Positions 6,084-7,504 of a DNA stretch of 7,504 nt are shown here, piece by piece. Within the stretch, counting starts at the first letter, position 1; each line of letters starts with the position of its first letter. A program made the position numbers and the translations under genes. The notes beneath the pieces were generated by a model. It was given only the letters and a program-made list of their open reading frames with translations, searched no databases and was not told where the DNA came from. Source of the stretch: Ruminococcus sp. (GTDB taxonomy: Bacteria; Bacillota; Clostridia; Oscillospirales; Ruminococcaceae); NCBI GenBank assembly GCA_003446315.1, contig DMBA01000251.1:1-7504 (forward strand), in the 5' to 3' direction.

Positions 6084-6911
6084 ATGCGAACGGTACCGCG
6101 TGTTGCTTGTATCAATGACATTTCCGGATTCGGACGCTGCTCCCTGACGACTGCACTGCCGGTGCTGTCCGTGATGGGCGTGCAGGCATGTCCTGTTCCG
6201 ACGGCTGTTCTTTCCATGCATACCGGCTTTCCGCAGTTCACTTTCACCGATCTGACCGATACCCTGCCGGATTATTTCCGCAGTTGGGCAGCGCTGGATT
6301 TTGACTGGATCTACAGCGGATTTCTCGGCTCTGTCGGGCAGATCCGCATCATCAGGGATTTTTTCCGTGCCCAGAAAAAGCGCAATCCGGCATGTAAGAT
6401 CCTGCTGGATCCGGTAATGGGCGACGACGGCAAACGCTACAGCACCTATACAGCAGAATTATGCGATGCCATGCGGGAGCTTGCAGCGGAAGCCGATGTC
6501 ATCACACCGAATATCACGGAAGCCTGTCTGCTGACAGGTGTCCCCTACCGCGGAGAATGTCTCTCCACAGAAGAAGCGGCATCTCTTGCAGCCCGCATGA
6601 CCGCCTGCGGCTGCGGCGCAGTTGTCATCACCGGCATTGTACAGGAAAACCGGATCGGCAACCTGACATTCGAAAACGACGAGATCCATTTTTCATCCGT
6701 GCACCGGACAGAATGTTTATTCTCAGGAACCGGTGATCTGTTTGCATCGGTGCTCTGCGGTGCATTGGCACGCGGCAGATGTCTTCAGGAAGCAGCAGAA
6801 GAAGCCGGTGCATTTTTATCAGCGGTCACGCAGGAAACGCTGCTGCGCGGAACACCTGCGGAAGAAGGCGTTTTGTTTGAGCCGCTGCTGTATCGTTTGG
6901 GAAAGGCGTGA
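6084..6911 (+). CDS. pdxK: Pyridoxal/pyridoxamine kinase (ribokinase-like vitamin B6 kinase)
   Basis: This cytoplasmic enzyme would phosphorylate pyridoxal, pyridoxine or pyridoxamine with ATP, the trapping step of vitamin B6 salvage. The protein has 275 residues, normal for PdxK/PdxY. It opens with RVACINDISGFGRCSLT (6-22) and SMHTGF (44-49), the family form in Firmicutes. It continues with SGFLGS (78-83), DPVMGDDGKRY (109-119), TPNITEA (141-147) and the anion-hole motif SGTGDLFAS (214-222), whose D218 is the expected catalytic base. The ATG at 6084 is chosen because GGAGG (6070-6074) lies 9 bases upstream. An in-frame ATG at 6000 would add 28 residues but would place promoter P2 inside the gene and spoil the family N-terminus. 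The ECF S component follows 5 bases after the stop. Related enzymes act on hydroxymethylpyrimidine (ThiD-like), so the exact substrate is less sure than the fold. Confidence 0.92.
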   Translation: MRTVPRVACINDISGFGRCSLTTALPVLSVMGVQACPVPTAVLSMHTGFPQFTFTDLTDTLPDYFRSWAALDFDWIYSGFLGSVGQIRIIRDFFRAQKKRNPACKILLDPVMGDDGKRYSTYTAELCDAMRELAAEADVITPNITEACLLTGVPYRGECLSTEEAASLAARMTACGCGAVVITGIVQENRIGNLTFENDEIHFSSVHRTECLFSGTGDLFASVLCGALARGRCLQEAAEEAGAFLSAVTQETLLRGTPAEEGVLFEPLLYRLGKA

Positions 6912-6916
6912 ATGAA

Positions 6917-7429
6917 ATGAAACAGGAAAACGAAAAGCTGCGTTATCTGGCGCGTGCGGGCATGTTTGCTGCCATGACAGCCCTTCTGACCGCAACGCTG
7001 CATATTCCGGTCGGAAACGGCTATATCCACTGCGGCGATGCCGTGATCTTTCTGGCAGCCGCCCTGCTCCCGATGCCGTATGCAGTGGGCGCTTCGGCGA
7101 TCGGCGGCATGATGGCAGATGTGCTTTCCGGTTATCCTTCCTATGCGCTGCCGACATTTCTGATTAAAGGCATGCTTGCGCTGACCTTTTCGCTGATCGG
7201 CGGGAGTCGTTATCTGGATAAAAAGCGCATTGCGGCGCTGTTTGTATGCGGCATCATATCCATCATCGGCTATTGGCTGACAGCCGTGGTTTTATACGGC
7301 GGGTTCTTTGCACAATTCATCGGCACCGTGCCGGGGAATGCAATCCAGGCGATCGGTTCCGGCATTGTATATGCAGTCATTGTAACCGCACTGGAGCATG
7401 CACACAGCATTCGTCCGAATATGCTGTAA
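6917..7429 (+). CDS. ECF transporter S component, probable vitamin B6 or related vitamin uptake
   Basis: A 170-residue, very hydrophobic protein with about five to six membrane helices, the size and shape of energy-coupling factor S components. These bind a vitamin and use a shared EcfA-EcfA'-EcfT module, which is not in this window. Near the N-terminus ARAGMFAAM holds the AxxxA pattern (A14, A18) that packs against EcfT. VGNGYIHCGDAVIFLAAALL (32-51) resembles the IHLGDA-type loop of the riboflavin/HMP-like S family. The gene directly after a B6 kinase suggests a B6 vitamer as substrate, similar to predicted PdxU-type proteins; hydroxymethylpyrimidine is an alternative. The ATG at 6917 is preferred because GGGAAAGG ends 10 bases upstream. 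A GTG at 6908 would overlap the kinase stop as GTGA but has only 1 base of spacing to the ribosome site. Confidence 0.85.
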   Translation: MKQENEKLRYLARAGMFAAMTALLTATLHIPVGNGYIHCGDAVIFLAAALLPMPYAVGASAIGGMMADVLSGYPSYALPTFLIKGMLALTFSLIGGSRYLDKKRIAALFVCGIISIIGYWLTAVVLYGGFFAQFIGTVPGNAIQAIGSGIVYAVIVTALEHAHSIRPNML

Positions 7430-7438
7430 TAATCGAAA

Positions 7439-7469
7439 AAACCGCAGGTTCACAAAGAGCCTGCGGTTT
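7439..7469. terminator. Hairpin terminator after the salvage operon, likely bidirectional
   Basis: AAACCGCAGG (7439-7448) and CCTGCGGTTT (7460-7469) pair perfectly. Three further pairs, one of them T/G, leave the loop ACAAA. The plus-strand transcript has only TTT and then CAGTC after the stem. The minus strand has a run of six T (bases 7441-7436 read in reverse as TTTTTT), so the hairpin is better suited to stop transcription coming from the right. Confidence 0.8.
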
Positions 7470-7504
7470 CAGTCTGTCGAATAACTTCCGGCGATGTCAA
7501 ATCA

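Noticed and set aside
5930..6118. Small plus-strand frame of 62 codons across the promoter region
   Set aside because: It begins at a TTG that is part of the P1 -35 and overlaps both promoters, the inverted repeat and the kinase start.
7450..7503. Possible C-terminal tail of a minus-strand gene entering from the right edge
   Set aside because: One frame stays open to the edge (ending ...QTETAGSL then TGA), but only 17 codons are visible and its stop falls inside the terminator hairpin, so it cannot be supported.

Overview
The window looks like ordinary chromosome from a Gram-positive, Clostridia-type Firmicute of roughly balanced G+C, perhaps Ruminococcus/Oscillospiraceae-like. This rests on strong purine-rich Shine-Dalgarno sites, sigma-A type promoters (often with an extended TGn -10), intrinsic terminators, a fused MacB-like ABC transporter and an ECF S component. 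The taxon is inferred from gene style only; no rRNA or other decisive marker is present.

Layout. (1) Bases 1-1052, minus strand: the N-terminal third of carB (carbamoyl-phosphate synthase large subunit), running off the left edge, with its own extended -10 promoter and a very short leader. (2) Bases 1280-4342, minus strand: one long gene for a fused ATPase-permease ABC transporter of the MacB/FtsX (type VII) kind, with an unusually large outside domain that contains acidic helical repeats. It ends in a clear intrinsic terminator at 1237-1270. (3) Bases 4343-4595: a divergent promoter region with several palindromes. (4) Bases 4596-5920, plus strand: a TetR-family repressor and a CPBP (Abi/CAAX-like) membrane protease, joined by an ATGA stop/start overlap. 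(5) Bases 5921-6083: two tandem promoters separated by a perfect 14-bp inverted repeat. (6) Bases 6084-7429, plus strand: a pyridoxal/pyridoxamine kinase followed almost at once by an ECF-transporter S component. A hairpin terminator at 7439-7469 closes the operon.

How the parts may work together. The TetR protein probably controls its own operon and may also control the divergent ABC exporter. Together with the CPBP protease this resembles an envelope-stress or antimicrobial-peptide response locus, but no inducer or substrate can be read from the sequence. The kinase/S-component pair looks like a vitamin salvage unit: the S component would capture a B6 vitamer (or a related pyrimidine) using an energizing module encoded elsewhere, and the kinase would phosphorylate and trap it.

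No mobile element, CRISPR array, tRNA or rRNA was seen. The least expected signals are the repeated segment in the ABC ectodomain and inverted repeats at or near the predicted start points of three promoters.
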